A program made the translations under genes and the position numbers. A stretch of DNA of 64,000 bases from Anderseniella sp. Alg231-50 (GTDB lineage: Bacteria > Pseudomonadota > Alphaproteobacteria > Rhizobiales > Aestuariivirgaceae), in contig NZ_LT703003.1 of the NCBI RefSeq assembly GCF_900149695.1, forward strand, positions 1,550,001-1,614,000, read 5' to 3'. Shown piece by piece: positions 34,031-43,738 of this stretch (position 1 is its first letter; each line of letters starts with the position of its first letter). The notes under the pieces were generated by a model. The model was given only the letters and a program-made list of their open reading frames with translations, did not search any database and was not told the DNA's origin.

Positions 34031-34861
34031 ATGAGTAGTGACACGACATTCAGGACTGGACTGACGCGTCGTGGCTTCTGTGCCACCGGCCTGAGCCTTA
34101 CGTCGCTGGTCGCGCTGTCTGCATGCAGCAGCACCGACAAGGCACTGGAGCCCTTGTCTCCCAAGGTCATGGCTGACCTGCAGAGAAACAATCTGAAGGT
34201 CGGCGCGCCGCTGTTTGTCCGCGTGTTCAAGGAAGAAAACCAGATGGAAGTCTGGCTGCAGCAGGCCTATGGACCCCATGTGCTGTTCCGCACCTACAAC
34301 ATCTGCAGCCGCTCCGGCGTACTGGGTCCGAAGTACAAGGAAGGCGACCGGCAGGCACCGGAAGGCTTCTACATGGTGTCGCAGCGCCAGATGAATCCGA
34401 AATCAGAGTATTACCTGTCCTTCAACCTTGGTTTCCCCAACGCGTTTGACAAGTCACTCGGGCGGACCGGTACTCACCTGATGGTGCATGGCGGGTGCCG
34501 TTCGGCAGGCTGTTATGCGATTACCGACGACCATATCAAGGAACTGTTCTCGCTTGCGCGTGAAGCCTTCCTGTATGGCCAGAAAGAGTTTCCGGTGCAC
34601 GCGTTCCCGTTTCGCATGACCGAACAGAACCTGCTGCGCTATGCCGGTCACCCGCACGAACCTTACTGGCGCGACCTGAAAGTCGGCTATGACTATTTCG
34701 AGCAGACGCGCCAGCCGCCAACGGTCGGAGTGAAGCAGCAGCGCTATGTGTTCATGCCGCACAATATCAACGTGCCGCCGGAATTCGAGGTGAAGCAGGC
34801 ATCCGCAGACCCGCTCGCGCCGCAGCTCATTCGCGGCTGGCGGGCCGGTGAGTGGAAGTAG
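34031..34861 (+). CDS. YafK-type L,D-transpeptidase-fold lipoprotein with Tat signal (second of tandem pair)
   Basis: A 276-residue paralogue of the preceding gene. The N-terminus combines a twin-arginine motif, LTRRGFCATGLSLTSLVALS, with a lipobox LSAC, so it is probably a Tat-exported lipoprotein. The catalytic motif is HGGCRSAGCYAI. GVLGPKYKEGDRQAPEGFY and LSFNLGFPNAFDKSLGRTG align with the first copy. A C-terminal extension of about 60 residues (PPTVGVKQQRYVFMPHNINV and beyond) is absent from the first copy. I start at ATG 34031, which gives the clean Tat signal. Anchoring one copy as a lipoprotein and the other by a helix suggests different membrane positions. Confidence 0.87.
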   Translation: MSSDTTFRTGLTRRGFCATGLSLTSLVALSACSSTDKALEPLSPKVMADLQRNNLKVGAPLFVRVFKEENQMEVWLQQAYGPHVLFRTYNICSRSGVLGPKYKEGDRQAPEGFYMVSQRQMNPKSEYYLSFNLGFPNAFDKSLGRTGTHLMVHGGCRSAGCYAITDDHIKELFSLAREAFLYGQKEFPVHAFPFRMTEQNLLRYAGHPHEPYWRDLKVGYDYFEQTRQPPTVGVKQQRYVFMPHNINVPPEFEVKQASADPLAPQLIRGWRAGEWK

Positions 34862-34898
34862 GGCCGCGTACGCATGATTTGTGCGGGTTCGCTGCGGA

Positions 34899-36692
34899 CT
34901 AAAGCGGCCAGACAATCAGGATCATCGGCAGGGATACTGCCAGGATAATGATTTCCAGTGGCAGGCCCATCGGCCAGTAGTCGCCAAAACGATAGCCGCC
35001 AGGGCCCATGATAATGGTGTTGTTCTTGTGGCCTATCGGGGTCAGGAAGGCACAGCTGGCGGATACCGCAACACCCATCAGCATGGCATCCGGATTGACG
35101 TTCAACTGCTCGGCAATCTTGATCGCCACCGGAGCGGCCACCAGCACGGTCGCTACGTTGTTCAGCACGTCCGACAAGGTCATGGTGACCGCCATCAGCA
35201 GCAGCAGCACCGCCCATGCCGGCCAGCCGCCGGTAACGTCAACGATGGCATTGGCAATCAGTACCGTTCCGCCCGAGGTCTCTATCGCAGCACCGATCGG
35301 AATCAGCGATGCCAGCAGTACGATCACCGGCCATTCAATGGAATCGTAGATCTGCGACAGGGTTACGACCTTGAGCAGGGCATAAATCGCCACGCAGGCC
35401 GCCAGCGCAACCGGCAGGTACACCAGGCCAAGGCTGGCCGCAATGATGGCAATGGCGAATATAGCAATGGAAAAGCCGGCTTTTTCGCGCTGTGTGACCT
35501 GCAGTCCACGTTCCGCCAGAGGCAGGCATCCGAGCCATTGCACAACCTCCGGCAAGGCTTCCTTGTTGCCCATCAGCAGCAGCACGTCGCCTGCCTTGAG
35601 TTCAAGCTGTCTGACCCTGTCGCGAAACGGACGGCCCTCGCGGGCAACCCCCAGCAACATGGTCTGCTGCCGGTTCAGGAGCCTGGCGTCGCGGGCCGAG
35701 CGGCCTTCCAGCCTGGAGCCGGAAACGACGACGGCTTCGGTCATGGCAAGCGTACCGGTCAGCACGCCCTTGTGCCGGGACGACGATGAATAGGAGAGCT
35801 TCAAGGCGTTGGCAAACTGCTCGAGGCTTTCCGGGCCACCTTCCACAACCAGAATATCACCTTTGCGGATTTCAACGCCGCGTGCAGACCCCGGCAGGCG
35901 TTCCCCGCGCCGGATCAGGCCCAGAATGTAGACTTCGTTTTCATCGGCCACCGGCAGCAGTTCTCGAACCTTCTGGCCTACCGCTGGCGAGCTTTCAGGA
36001 ACCTGCACTTCCATCACATAGCCTTCCAGGTTCTCAAGCTCGGCAGCTGATTCCGAACGGGCCTTGTCCTGCGGGATGAAACGCCAACCTATGAATGAAA
36101 TGTAGATGAGGCCTACAGCGGCACAGGCCAGCCCGACGGGCGCGAAGTCGAACATGGAATATGACGGGCCAATGGGTTCGCCGTTATAGGTAGCGGTGCC
36201 CCTGAACTGGGCGATGACGATGTTGGTCGGCGTGCCGATGAGAGTGACCATGCCGCCGAGAATGGTGGCGAACGACAATGGCATCAGTGTCGCTGCCCGC
36301 GCTCTTTTCGCCTTGTCCGCTGCCTGCATGTCCACCGGCATCAGCAAGGCGAGCGCAGCGACATTGTTCATGAAGGCGGACAGCGCGCCACCAACCAGGC
36401 CCATGATGGCAATGTGTGCCTTCATGCCGCGCTGGGCGGAGATGATATTGCGCGTCAACAGGTCAACGGCCCCGGATTGCGACAAGGCCCGCGACACGAT
36501 CAGGACCAGGGCAATAATGATGACGGCCGGGTGGCCAAAGCCTGAAAAGGCGGTGTCTTTTTCGACCACGCCGAGAATGACGGCCAGCGCCAGAGCTGAA
36601 AACGCCACGAGGTCATAACGGATGCGGCCCCAGACCAGTAGCCCGAGTACGCTGCCCATGATGATGAAGAGGATTATCTGTTCGGTGGTCAT
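34899..36692 (-). CDS. SLC13-family permease with two RCK_C (TrkA-C) domains
   Basis: A 597-residue inner-membrane transporter of the DASS/SLC13-ArsB fold. Two blocks of helices (about 1-200 and 400-597) flank a cytoplasmic region with two TrkA-C domains (EVQVPESSPAVGQKVRELLP and LEGRSARDARLLNRQQTMLL). The family signatures FMNNVAALALLMPV, LIGTPTNIVIAQFRG, LSDVLNNVATVLVAAPVAI and LTPIGHKNNTIIMGPGGY are clear. Members move dicarboxylates, sulfate or other anions with Na+; substrate here is unknown. ATG at 36692 is preferred over a GTG four codons upstream. It is convergent with the YafK pair. Confidence 0.9.
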   Translation of the reverse strand: MTTEQIILFIIMGSVLGLLVWGRIRYDLVAFSALALAVILGVVEKDTAFSGFGHPAVIIIALVLIVSRALSQSGAVDLLTRNIISAQRGMKAHIAIMGLVGGALSAFMNNVAALALLMPVDMQAADKAKRARAATLMPLSFATILGGMVTLIGTPTNIVIAQFRGTATYNGEPIGPSYSMFDFAPVGLACAAVGLIYISFIGWRFIPQDKARSESAAELENLEGYVMEVQVPESSPAVGQKVRELLPVADENEVYILGLIRRGERLPGSARGVEIRKGDILVVEGGPESLEQFANALKLSYSSSSRHKGVLTGTLAMTEAVVVSGSRLEGRSARDARLLNRQQTMLLGVAREGRPFRDRVRQLELKAGDVLLLMGNKEALPEVVQWLGCLPLAERGLQVTQREKAGFSIAIFAIAIIAASLGLVYLPVALAACVAIYALLKVVTLSQIYDSIEWPVIVLLASLIPIGAAIETSGGTVLIANAIVDVTGGWPAWAVLLLLMAVTMTLSDVLNNVATVLVAAPVAIKIAEQLNVNPDAMLMGVAVSASCAFLTPIGHKNNTIIMGPGGYRFGDYWPMGLPLEIIILAVSLPMILIVWPL

Positions 36693-36751
36693 GATTCGCT
36701 GCACGTTACCAACTGTGGCGTATTTGCCAAGCAGCTAAATCAATCTGCGCA

Positions 36752-37936
36752 TCAGCTGTAGTGCTTGGTTACAACGATGAAATCGGTGCCCTTGCCGGTT
36801 TCCGGCCCGAGACCAGTGTCGGAAATGGCAACGGAAGAATGCGGTCCGAGGCGGTATTCAATGCGGTGGCGCACATCGTCGGGAATGGTGAACCGCAAAA
36901 ACGCATCCAGCCCGGCCTTCGACGTGTCGTGCTCGAGGCTGACCGACAGCCATTCCGGTTTGCTCCTGTCCCCGTGTTCTTCCGGCAAGGTGAGCAAATG
37001 CGCGCCCAGAGGTTGTTCGGCGTTTTTGAGCGGGATGGCGATATCGAACAGCGGTTTGTAGCCCTGGCGCACGTACAAATGGCCTTCTGGGTAGTCTTCC
37101 GCGCCGTTGGATGACCGCAGCGCGTGATAGGTGGCATCGTTGAGAACACCATTTGCCGGCAAATCAATGGATTTCTGGAAGTTGTGAATGGCCCGCCAGG
37201 TCTTGCGCCCCACATAACCATCCGGTTTACCGGCCCCGAAACCGAGCTTGTTCAGGATTTTTTGCCCATTGAGGGTTTTTTCGCGGCCGGTCAGGCGGGT
37301 GAGAAGAACCCGCAATGGCGGTGTTGATGACAGCGTTGCATATTTGCGTGTTTCCACCCTGGACGCCGGCTTCAACAGGCCGGCATGCTTCAGGGCGACC
37401 GGTTTTGCCGGTATGTCGGCAATGATGACGTGCCGGTCGCTGGTTTCCAGGTCAAACAACTGCTTGGCGAATTCGTCGGGCATCCGTATGCAGCCGTGCG
37501 AAGCCGGGTACCCAGGCAGTTCCCCGGCATGCAGCGCAATACCGCTCCAGGTCAGACGCTGCATGAACGGCATGGGTTCGCGGACATACAGATTGGACCA
37601 GCGAAACTTGTGCTTGCGCAACACCGAAAAAATGCCGTGCGGGGTTTCCTTGCCGGGTTTGCCGGATGAAATCGGGCTGAAGCCGATCTGGCGCTGGCCC
37701 GAGAAGACCTGCATGGACTGCTGCTTGATGGAAATCAGCACCTGCAGCGTTTCAGCTGTGGCAGGTGCCTGGATCGGGGTAAACGGCGGTACCGGCTTCG
37801 GGTTCGCTGCCAGCAGCCGCTTGCGGTGGGAAGGGGAACTGGCGGCAAAAGCTGTTCCGGCCGTCAACATCAGGCAAGCGCTGGCGGTGACGCCTGTAAC
37901 AAGGCGCCGCCTGCTTATGCCTGATGGCTTACTCAA
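36752..37936 (-). CDS. Tat-exported L,D-transpeptidase with peptidoglycan-binding domain
   Basis: A periplasmic enzyme forming 3-3 crosslinks or anchoring proteins to peptidoglycan. The YkuD domain holds the catalytic motif SHGCIRM, preceded by [12 protein letters not shown]-terminal PG_binding_1-like repeat ([20 protein letters not shown] and [15 protein letters not shown]) follows. The N-terminus carries [17 protein letters not shown], a twin-arginine signal ending at AFA. I favour the TTG start at 37936, which overlaps the secA stop as TTGA and gives 394 residues. The alternative ATG at 37987 would read 18 codons through the conserved zinc motif of secA in another frame. Both choices keep the Tat signal. 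Confidence 0.88.
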   Translation of the reverse strand: MSKPSGISRRRLVTGVTASACLMLTAGTAFAASSPSHRKRLLAANPKPVPPFTPIQAPATAETLQVLISIKQQSMQVFSGQRQIGFSPISSGKPGKETPHGIFSVLRKHKFRWSNLYVREPMPFMQRLTWSGIALHAGELPGYPASHGCIRMPDEFAKQLFDLETSDRHVIIADIPAKPVALKHAGLLKPASRVETRKYATLSSTPPLRVLLTRLTGREKTLNGQKILNKLGFGAGKPDGYVGRKTWRAIHNFQKSIDLPANGVLNDATYHALRSSNGAEDYPEGHLYVRQGYKPLFDIAIPLKNAEQPLGAHLLTLPEEHGDRSKPEWLSVSLEHDTSKAGLDAFLRFTIPDDVRHRIEYRLGPHSSVAISDTGLGPETGKGTDFIVVTKHYS

Positions 37937-40659
37937 ACAAAGGCCCCGTGGCAGTGCTTGAACTTTTTGCCTGATCCGCATGGACATGCCTGATTGCGCC
38001 CCACGGGTCCCCAGGTTGCGGGGTCTTCCGCATTGAACCCATCCGGCTGATCCGGCGACGGGGAGACGGCGGCAGACAAAACAGTACCCGGCGGCAATTC
38101 ATTACCATGTTCGTCGAAATCCTCGATGAACATGTCAGGAAGCTCCTCGTCATCGGGGAACATCTCGTCGGCGCCGTCCTGGCTGACCTCGACCCGCAGG
38201 AGTTGTCCGGTCACGATCGCGCGCAAGCGCACGATCATCTGTTCAAACAGGGTGAACCCTTCGGTTTTGTACTCGTTGAGCGGGTCGCGCTGGCCGTAGC
38301 CGCGCAACTGCACCGCCTGGCGCAGATGCTCAAGGGTAATGATGTGTTCGCGCCACAACTGGTCCAGCGAGCGCAGCAGCACTTCCTTTTCGATGTACTC
38401 CATGATTTCTGCGCCGTACTTCTCGCGCTTCTCACCATAGAGATTGTCGGCGGCTTCCATCACCCGTTCACGGATTTCCTCATCCGCAATACCTTCTTCG
38501 TCCGCCCAGTCCTCGACAGGGAAATCAATGGCAACGACTTCGCGCAGTTTTTCGCGCAGTTCGGTTGAACGCCATTGTTCGGGATAGGCACTTGGCGGAA
38601 TGAATTCCTGGACGGTCGTTTCAACAACTTCATGGCGCATATCGTCCACGGTGCCGGAAATCTCGTTGCCGTTCATGATGTCGATGCGCTGTTCAAAGAT
38701 CACCTTGCGCTGGTCGTTCATCACATCATCAAACTTCAGGATGTTCTTGCGGGCATCGAAATTGCGCGCCTCAACCTTCTGCTGGGCCTTTTCCAGTGCC
38801 TTGTTGATCCACGGATGGACAATCGCCTCGCCTTCTTCGAGACCGAGCTTCTGCAACATCGAGTCCATGCGTTCCGAACCGAATATGCGCATCAGATCGT
38901 CTTCCAGGGACAGGTAGAACCGTGACCGGCCCGGGTCACCCTGGCGACCGGAGCGGCCGCGCAGCTGGTTGTCGATACGGCGGCTTTCATGACGTTCCGT
39001 GGCAATCACAAACAATCCGCCGGCCTCAAGCGCCTTTTGCTTGTGTCCGGCAATTTCGGCGTTGATCTTTTCGATGGCGGTTTCGCGTTTTTTGCCTTCC
39101 GCCATATCGCCAAGCTCATTTTCGATGCGCATGTCGGCATTGCCGCCAAGCTGAATGTCGGTGCCGCGGCCTGCCATGTTGGTGGCAATGGTCACCGCAC
39201 CCGGTACACCGGCCTGCGAAATGATCTGGGCTTCCTGTTCATGGTAGCGTGCGTTCAGAACATTGTGTGGAATTCCGAGTTCTTTCAGGTGCTGGGCAAG
39301 GTATTCGGATTTGTCGATTGAGGTCGTGCCGACCAGTATCGGCTGGCCGCGTTCGCGGGCATCCTTGACGGCCACGACGATGGCGTCGAATTTCTCACGG
39401 ACGCTGCGGTAAACCTCGTCATCTTCATCGACACGCTGGACGGCGACATTCGTCGGCACTTCCACCACGTCCAGCTTGTAGATATCCAGAAATTCGTCAG
39501 CTTCGGTAACTGCCGTACCGGTCATCCCGGCGAGTTTCTCGTACAGGCGGAAATAGTTCTGGAAGGTTATCGAGGCAAGCGTCTGGTTTTCCGGCTGAAT
39601 GCGGACGTGCTCCTTGGCCTCGATGGCCTGATGCTGGCCTTCGGAGTAGCGCCGGCCCGGCATCATGCGCCCGGTGAATTCGTCGATGATTATCACCTCG
39701 TCGTCCTTGACGATATAATCGCGATCCTTGACGAAAACCTTGTGGGCGCGAAGCGACTGGTTGACGTGATGGACCAGAGCGACGTTTTCCACATCATAGA
39801 GGGAGCCTTCGCTCATCAATCCGGACGCCTGCAACAGTTCCTCGATGTGTTCGTTGCCGGTTTCGGTCAAGGTGACGGACTTGGTCTTCTCATCAAGTTC
39901 GTAATCTTCCTCGACCAGTTGCGGGATGATTTTGTCGATGTCGGTATACAGGTCGGAGCGGTCTTCCAGCGCACCGGAAATGATCAGCGGGGTGCGGGCT
40001 TCGTCAATCAGGATTGAGTCAACCTCATCGACAATCGAATAGTAATGTCCGCGCTGCACCATGTCCTCGACGGCATATTTCATGTTGTCGCGAAGATAGT
40101 CGAAGCCGAGCTCGTTGTTGGTGGCATATGTCACATCGCAGGCATACTGGTCACGGCGCTCGTCGTCTTCCAGGCCATGCACAATGACGCCGACCCGAAG
40201 CCCGAGAAACTCATACACCTTGCCCATCCAGGCCGCATCGCGCTGGGCCAGATAGTCATTGACGGTGACGACATGCACTGACTTGCCGGAGATGGCATTG
40301 AGGTAGACCGGCAGCGTCGCCACCAGTGTCTTGCCTTCACCGGTTCTCATCTCGGCAATCGAGTTGTCATTCAGGACCATGCCGCCGACCAGCTGGACGT
40401 CAAAGTGACGCAGGCCGAGTGCGCGCTTTGACGCTTCGCGGACTGTTGCGAAGGCTGGGACCAGCAGGTCATCCAGCGAGGTTCCGTCGGCAAACTGCTG
40501 CCGGAATGTTTCAGTGCGTGCGCGAATTTCGTCATCGCCAAGCGCGGCGAGTTCAGGCTCAAGAGCGTTGATTGCGTCTACGCGGGTTTGGTATTTCTTG
40601 ACCTTGCGGTCATTTGAGCTGCCAAAAACCTTGGCAGCTATCGAGCCCAGTCCGAACAT
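37933..40659 (-). CDS. secA: Preprotein translocase ATPase SecA
   Basis: Motor of the Sec export system, 908 residues. Walker A lies in [16 protein letters not shown], the DEAD-type motif in [18 protein letters not shown], and [13 protein letters not shown] marks motif VI. The preprotein-binding, helical wing and scaffold regions are in normal order. The C-terminal linker ends with a zinc site, [15 protein letters not shown], which binds SecB and lipid. It diverges from a periplasmic parvulin gene, a pairing common in this order and sensible because the parvulin folds Sec-exported proteins. The downstream L,D-transpeptidase gene abuts its stop. Confidence 0.98.
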   Translation of the reverse strand: MFGLGSIAAKVFGSSNDRKVKKYQTRVDAINALEPELAALGDDEIRARTETFRQQFADGTSLDDLLVPAFATVREASKRALGLRHFDVQLVGGMVLNDNSIAEMRTGEGKTLVATLPVYLNAISGKSVHVVTVNDYLAQRDAAWMGKVYEFLGLRVGVIVHGLEDDERRDQYACDVTYATNNELGFDYLRDNMKYAVEDMVQRGHYYSIVDEVDSILIDEARTPLIISGALEDRSDLYTDIDKIIPQLVEEDYELDEKTKSVTLTETGNEHIEELLQASGLMSEGSLYDVENVALVHHVNQSLRAHKVFVKDRDYIVKDDEVIIIDEFTGRMMPGRRYSEGQHQAIEAKEHVRIQPENQTLASITFQNYFRLYEKLAGMTGTAVTEADEFLDIYKLDVVEVPTNVAVQRVDEDDEVYRSVREKFDAIVVAVKDARERGQPILVGTTSIDKSEYLAQHLKELGIPHNVLNARYHEQEAQIISQAGVPGAVTIATNMAGRGTDIQLGGNADMRIENELGDMAEGKKRETAIEKINAEIAGHKQKALEAGGLFVIATERHESRRIDNQLRGRSGRQGDPGRSRFYLSLEDDLMRIFGSERMDSMLQKLGLEEGEAIVHPWINKALEKAQQKVEARNFDARKNILKFDDVMNDQRKVIFEQRIDIMNGNEISGTVDDMRHEVVETTVQEFIPPSAYPEQWRSTELREKLREVVAIDFPVEDWADEEGIADEEIRERVMEAADNLYGEKREKYGAEIMEYIEKEVLLRSLDQLWREHIITLEHLRQAVQLRGYGQRDPLNEYKTEGFTLFEQMIVRLRAIVTGQLLRVEVSQDGADEMFPDDEELPDMFIEDFDEHGNELPPGTVLSAAVSPSPDQPDGFNAEDPATWGPVGRNQACPCGSGKKFKHCHGAFV

Positions 40660-41171
40660 TTGGTGTCCTTAGAATTGCGTCTTGTTAGGCCGCTAAAAGC
40701 TGTTTTCAGCTCCTCGACCGTCATTTTTTACGTAGCCATTATCAAGCGAGAACCATGCCGTAATGTTTAATCAACTTGTCTGCACGCCGCAACAGGTGTG
40801 GCAAATGGGTAACGTCTGCAAGAAAAATGTTGTATGGAAACATCAGACTAAACGGCATCAGAGGTTGCGTCAGCGGCAGATAGTGTGGATAAGCGGCTGT
40901 TTCAAGGCGAAAATATCGATCTGAACAAGATTTGGTGAGGCATCTCATGGATCAACAGCACTCTTGAATATGGCGAGGAATGAACGCATTGTGCAGCGCA
41001 TCGACGGCGTTTGGCGAGTGCGAGACGTATTGAGGTCATGTCGAGTTGGCTTAATGTCGCCCGAATTGGCGAGCATTGACCTGTCATGATCAGGTGAAAT
41101 TGATCTGGATTTACGACGATCCTGTTTCTGCCGTTCAGGCGGCAGGCAGTCCAAGAGGTTGGTTGGGTAAT
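40660..41171. other. Divergent region between secA and the parvulin gene
   Basis: About 510 bp, noticeably AT-richer than the flanking genes. I see no credible gene; open frames here run antisense into the parvulin gene or lack family features. Promoters for both genes should lie here. No clear hairpin or repeat was found. A small RNA cannot be excluded by eye. Confidence 0.35.
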
Positions 41172-42116
41172 ATGAGAACGTATTGTTTGAAGCTGGTCGT
41201 AGCGTTGGTAACAACTGCATTTGTAGTGGGTTCGACGGCTGCCGGCGCGCAAGAAACTGATAAGATCGTGGCCAAAGTCAATGGCTACAATATTACTGCG
41301 AAGGAAATCGCGCTGGCATCTGATGATCTGCGCCCGCAGTTGGAGAAGGTTCCGGCAAATTTCAGATTTGCGTTTGTGGTTGAATACCTGATTGAGCGTC
41401 ACCTGCTGGCCCAGGAAGCGGTGAAGGCGAAGACGATTGATACCGAGGAATATACCCAGCGGCTGAAATACTATCAGGCAAAGGCGCTGCGCGACGCGTA
41501 CTTCACAGATAATCTTGCCACGTCGGTGACAGAAGACGCTGTGAAAGCCGCTTACGAAAAAGAAGCGGCAAAAGTCACCACGGAAAAGCGCGCGCGCGCG
41601 CGTCACATTCTGGTTAATTCCGAAGAAGACGCGAACAAGGCAATGGGCCGTCTCGAGAAGGGCGAGAGATTTGAAGAGGTCGCAAAGCAGATGTCTCTGG
41701 ACGGGTCGCGGGACTATGGCGGTGACCTGGGCTTCTTTACTGCTGCCGAAATGGTACCGGCTTTTTCCAAAGCCGTGTTTGCGCTGAAAAAGGGTGAAGT
41801 TTCAAAGCCGGTCAAGACCGACTTCGGCTGGCACATCATCAAGCTGGAAGACCTCCAGGAAGGCGGCGCGCAGCCGTTTGACCAGGTCAGAAACCCGATA
41901 CGGCTGGTATTGCTGCGCAAAGCGGTTCAGGACAAGGTTCTTGAATTGCGCGGTAAGGGCCAGATCGAAATTCTCGACCCGGACCTCAAACGCCTGCAGG
42001 CAGAAGCGGAAAAGAAGCGCCAGGCACTTGATGCCTCCGGTCAGGTGCCGGCTACCACTGGCGGGGCCGCTTCGCAGTCGACAGGCGGCAAGTCCAACAA
42101 GGGTGACGCCCAATAG
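41172..42116 (+). CDS. Periplasmic parvulin-type peptidyl-prolyl isomerase
   Basis: Folding helper for exported proteins, 314 residues. From ATG 41172 a Sec signal peptide (MRTYCLKLVVALVTTAFVVG) ends at AGA-QE near residue 30. A SurA/PrsA-like N-terminal helical domain follows (KVNGYNITAKEIALASDDLR). The rotamase domain at about 138-235 has RARHILVNSEEDANKAMGRL, DGSRDYGGDLGFFTAAEMVP and FGWHIIKLED. A low-complexity Gly/Ser/Thr tail ends the protein. ATG 41172 is preferred because longer starts lack the signal. A strong terminator follows before argJ. Confidence 0.93.
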   Translation: MRTYCLKLVVALVTTAFVVGSTAAGAQETDKIVAKVNGYNITAKEIALASDDLRPQLEKVPANFRFAFVVEYLIERHLLAQEAVKAKTIDTEEYTQRLKYYQAKALRDAYFTDNLATSVTEDAVKAAYEKEAAKVTTEKRARARHILVNSEEDANKAMGRLEKGERFEEVAKQMSLDGSRDYGGDLGFFTAAEMVPAFSKAVFALKKGEVSKPVKTDFGWHIIKLEDLQEGGAQPFDQVRNPIRLVLLRKAVQDKVLELRGKGQIEILDPDLKRLQAEAEKKRQALDASGQVPATTGGAASQSTGGKSNKGDAQ

Positions 42117-42146
42117 GTGCACAACCTGTCCGGATTCGATTTTTAC

Positions 42147-42185
42147 GTCCGCAAAACCACGCCAGGTTTTGCGGACTTTTTGTTT
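42147..42185 (+). terminator. Rho-independent terminator of the parvulin gene
   Basis: A perfect 12-bp stem, GTCCGCAAAACC / GGTTTTGCGGAC, with a 6-base loop is followed by TTTTTGTTT. It separates the parvulin gene from argJ. Confidence 0.95.
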
Positions 42186-42278
42186 GTTGCCAACCGAAGC
42201 TGGCCGGTAATACCTTTGGTGTAATTAGTTCAACTACTCCATTTGCGCCTGAACAGCGCTTCCACAGGACGACTTGCC

Positions 42279-43523
42279 ATGGCCAAAGCACTCCCCCAGT
42301 CACCACTTGCGCCGAAGAGTTTTGCCGATTTGCCGGCGATTGAAGGAGTGCGCCTGGCCACTGCGGCAACCGGGGTCAAATACAAGGGCAGGGATGACCT
42401 GTTATTGTGCGTGCTGGACAGGGGAACAACCGTCGCCGGGGTGCTGACGACCTCAAAAACATGTTCCGCGCCGGTGGATCTGTGCCGTGCCAACCTGCAA
42501 AAAGGCAAGGTGCGCGCCATAGTGGTCAATGCCAGCAATGCCAATGCGTTTACCGGAAAGGCAGGCCGGCGGACAGTTGAGGCAACTGTCGCTGAAGCTT
42601 GCAAGGTTGTCGGCTGCGACGCGTCGGAGGTTTATCTGGCATCAACGGGTGTCATTGGCGAGCCGCTTGATCCGGCGCCGATTACAGCAAGGCTTTCGGA
42701 CCTGAATGATGCAGCGGCGGGCGGGGCGTGGATGGCGGCCGCCCGGGCCATCATGACGACCGACACGTTTCCGAAACTCGCCACTGCCACAGCCCGGCTG
42801 GGCGGCAAAACGGTGACCGTCAACGGTATTGCCAAGGGCTCCGGCATGATCGCGCCCGATATGGCAACCATGCTTTCCTTCGTGTTCACCGATGCCGGAT
42901 TGCCGCGCGCGCTGATGCAGAAAATGCTGTCGGATGCGGCGGACCGCAGTTTCAACTCGATTACGGTTGATGGAGACACGTCCACATCCGATACGCTTTT
43001 GCTGTGTGCGACCGGCAAGTCGGGCACTGCTCCGAAAGGCATCCGCACCATAGATGATGCCGCCCTCAAATCATTCAGGAGCGCGCTCGACAAGGTGTTG
43101 CAGGATCTGGCGCATCAGACGGTGCGCGATGGTGAAGGTGCCAGCAAGTTTGTGTCGATAACGGTGGCAGGTGCTGAAAATGACACAGCTGCACGGCGTA
43201 TCGGCCTTGCCATCGCAAACTCACCGCTGGTCAAGACGGCTATTGCCGGTGAGGATGCCAATTGGGGGCGTATTGTCATGGCAGTCGGCAAGTCCGGCGA
43301 GAAAGCGGACCGAGACAGGTTGAAAATCCGGATAGGCGGCATTCTGGTCGCTTCCAGGGGTAGTGTTCATCCCGGTTATGACGAAGACAAGTTGGTACCG
43401 CACATGAAGGGCCAGAAAATCGACATTGCGGTCGATGTCGGGGTCGGCAAAGGCACGGCAACCGTGTGGACCTGCGATCTGAGCCATGGCTACATTGATA
43501 TTAACGGATCGTATCGAAGCTGA
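42279..43523 (+). CDS. argJ: Bifunctional ornithine acetyltransferase / N-acetylglutamate synthase
   Basis: Arginine biosynthesis: transfers acetyl from N-acetylornithine to glutamate and can also use acetyl-CoA. The 414-residue precursor is autocleaved to two chains before the nucleophilic Thr in KGSGMIAPDMATMLSFV. Other features are VVNASNANAFTGKAG, YLASTGVIGEPL, DRSFNSITVDGDTSTSDT, and GEDANWGRIVMAVGKSG. ATG 42279 gives the usual N-terminus (SPLAPKSFADLPAIEGVRLA); an earlier GTG or TTG extension is not needed. It is followed by two hairpin structures and mutT, an order frequent in alphaproteobacteria. Confidence 0.96.
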   Translation: MAKALPQSPLAPKSFADLPAIEGVRLATAATGVKYKGRDDLLLCVLDRGTTVAGVLTTSKTCSAPVDLCRANLQKGKVRAIVVNASNANAFTGKAGRRTVEATVAEACKVVGCDASEVYLASTGVIGEPLDPAPITARLSDLNDAAAGGAWMAAARAIMTTDTFPKLATATARLGGKTVTVNGIAKGSGMIAPDMATMLSFVFTDAGLPRALMQKMLSDAADRSFNSITVDGDTSTSDTLLLCATGKSGTAPKGIRTIDDAALKSFRSALDKVLQDLAHQTVRDGEGASKFVSITVAGAENDTAARRIGLAIANSPLVKTAIAGEDANWGRIVMAVGKSGEKADRDRLKIRIGGILVASRGSVHPGYDEDKLVPHMKGQKIDIAVDVGVGKGTATVWTCDLSHGYIDINGSYRS

Positions 43524-43529
43524 GAGGGC

Positions 43530-43568
43530 AGAGCAACATGGGTTCAGCAGAACCCATAAAGTTGCTCT
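43530..43568 (+). terminator. Extended hairpin downstream of argJ
   Basis: AGAGCAAC-ATGGGTTC pairs with GAACCCAT-(AAA)-GTTGCTCT: 16 base pairs with one three-base bulge and a four-base loop, beginning 7 bases after the argJ stop. It is followed by TATACT, not a T-run, so termination would be imperfect. Confidence 0.6.
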
Positions 43569-43582
43569 TATACTATGAAAAC

Positions 43583-43630
43583 GATCAGGTTTAAGCTTTT
43601 TGGTTGTTGCAACCAAAAAACTTCCTGATC
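43583..43630. repeat. Imperfect palindrome between argJ and mutT
   Basis: Outer arms GATCAGG and CCTGATC enclose inner arms TTTTTGGTTG and CAACCAAAAA around TTG, spanning 48 bp. The inner stem is flanked by T- and A-runs, so it could terminate in either direction. It directly follows the argJ hairpin. The core GGTTGTTGCAACC might also be a protein site. Confidence 0.55.
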
Positions 43631-43738
43631 TGGTTTGCAATTTGGTAACCCTGCCAGCACAAACAGTATTTCCGAGCCCTCGAAACCTAAAATCCAAACA
43701 ACCCTGTTAACCCTTATCCGCCAAGGTGGTTCCCGGAC

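Noticed and set aside
34881-35789. 302-codon plus-strand frame opposite the SLC13 permease
   Set aside because: Low-complexity Gln/Arg/His composition typical of an antisense shadow; the membrane protein on the other strand is convincing.
40902-41606. 234-codon minus-strand frame across the parvulin start
   Set aside because: Antisense to the signal peptide and N-domain of the parvulin; no family pattern.
42211-42237. ACCTTTGGTGTAATTAGTT near argJ, which resembles an end of the MITE at 10527-10792
   Set aside because: Only the CCTTTGGT core is shared and there is no second end; likely coincidence.
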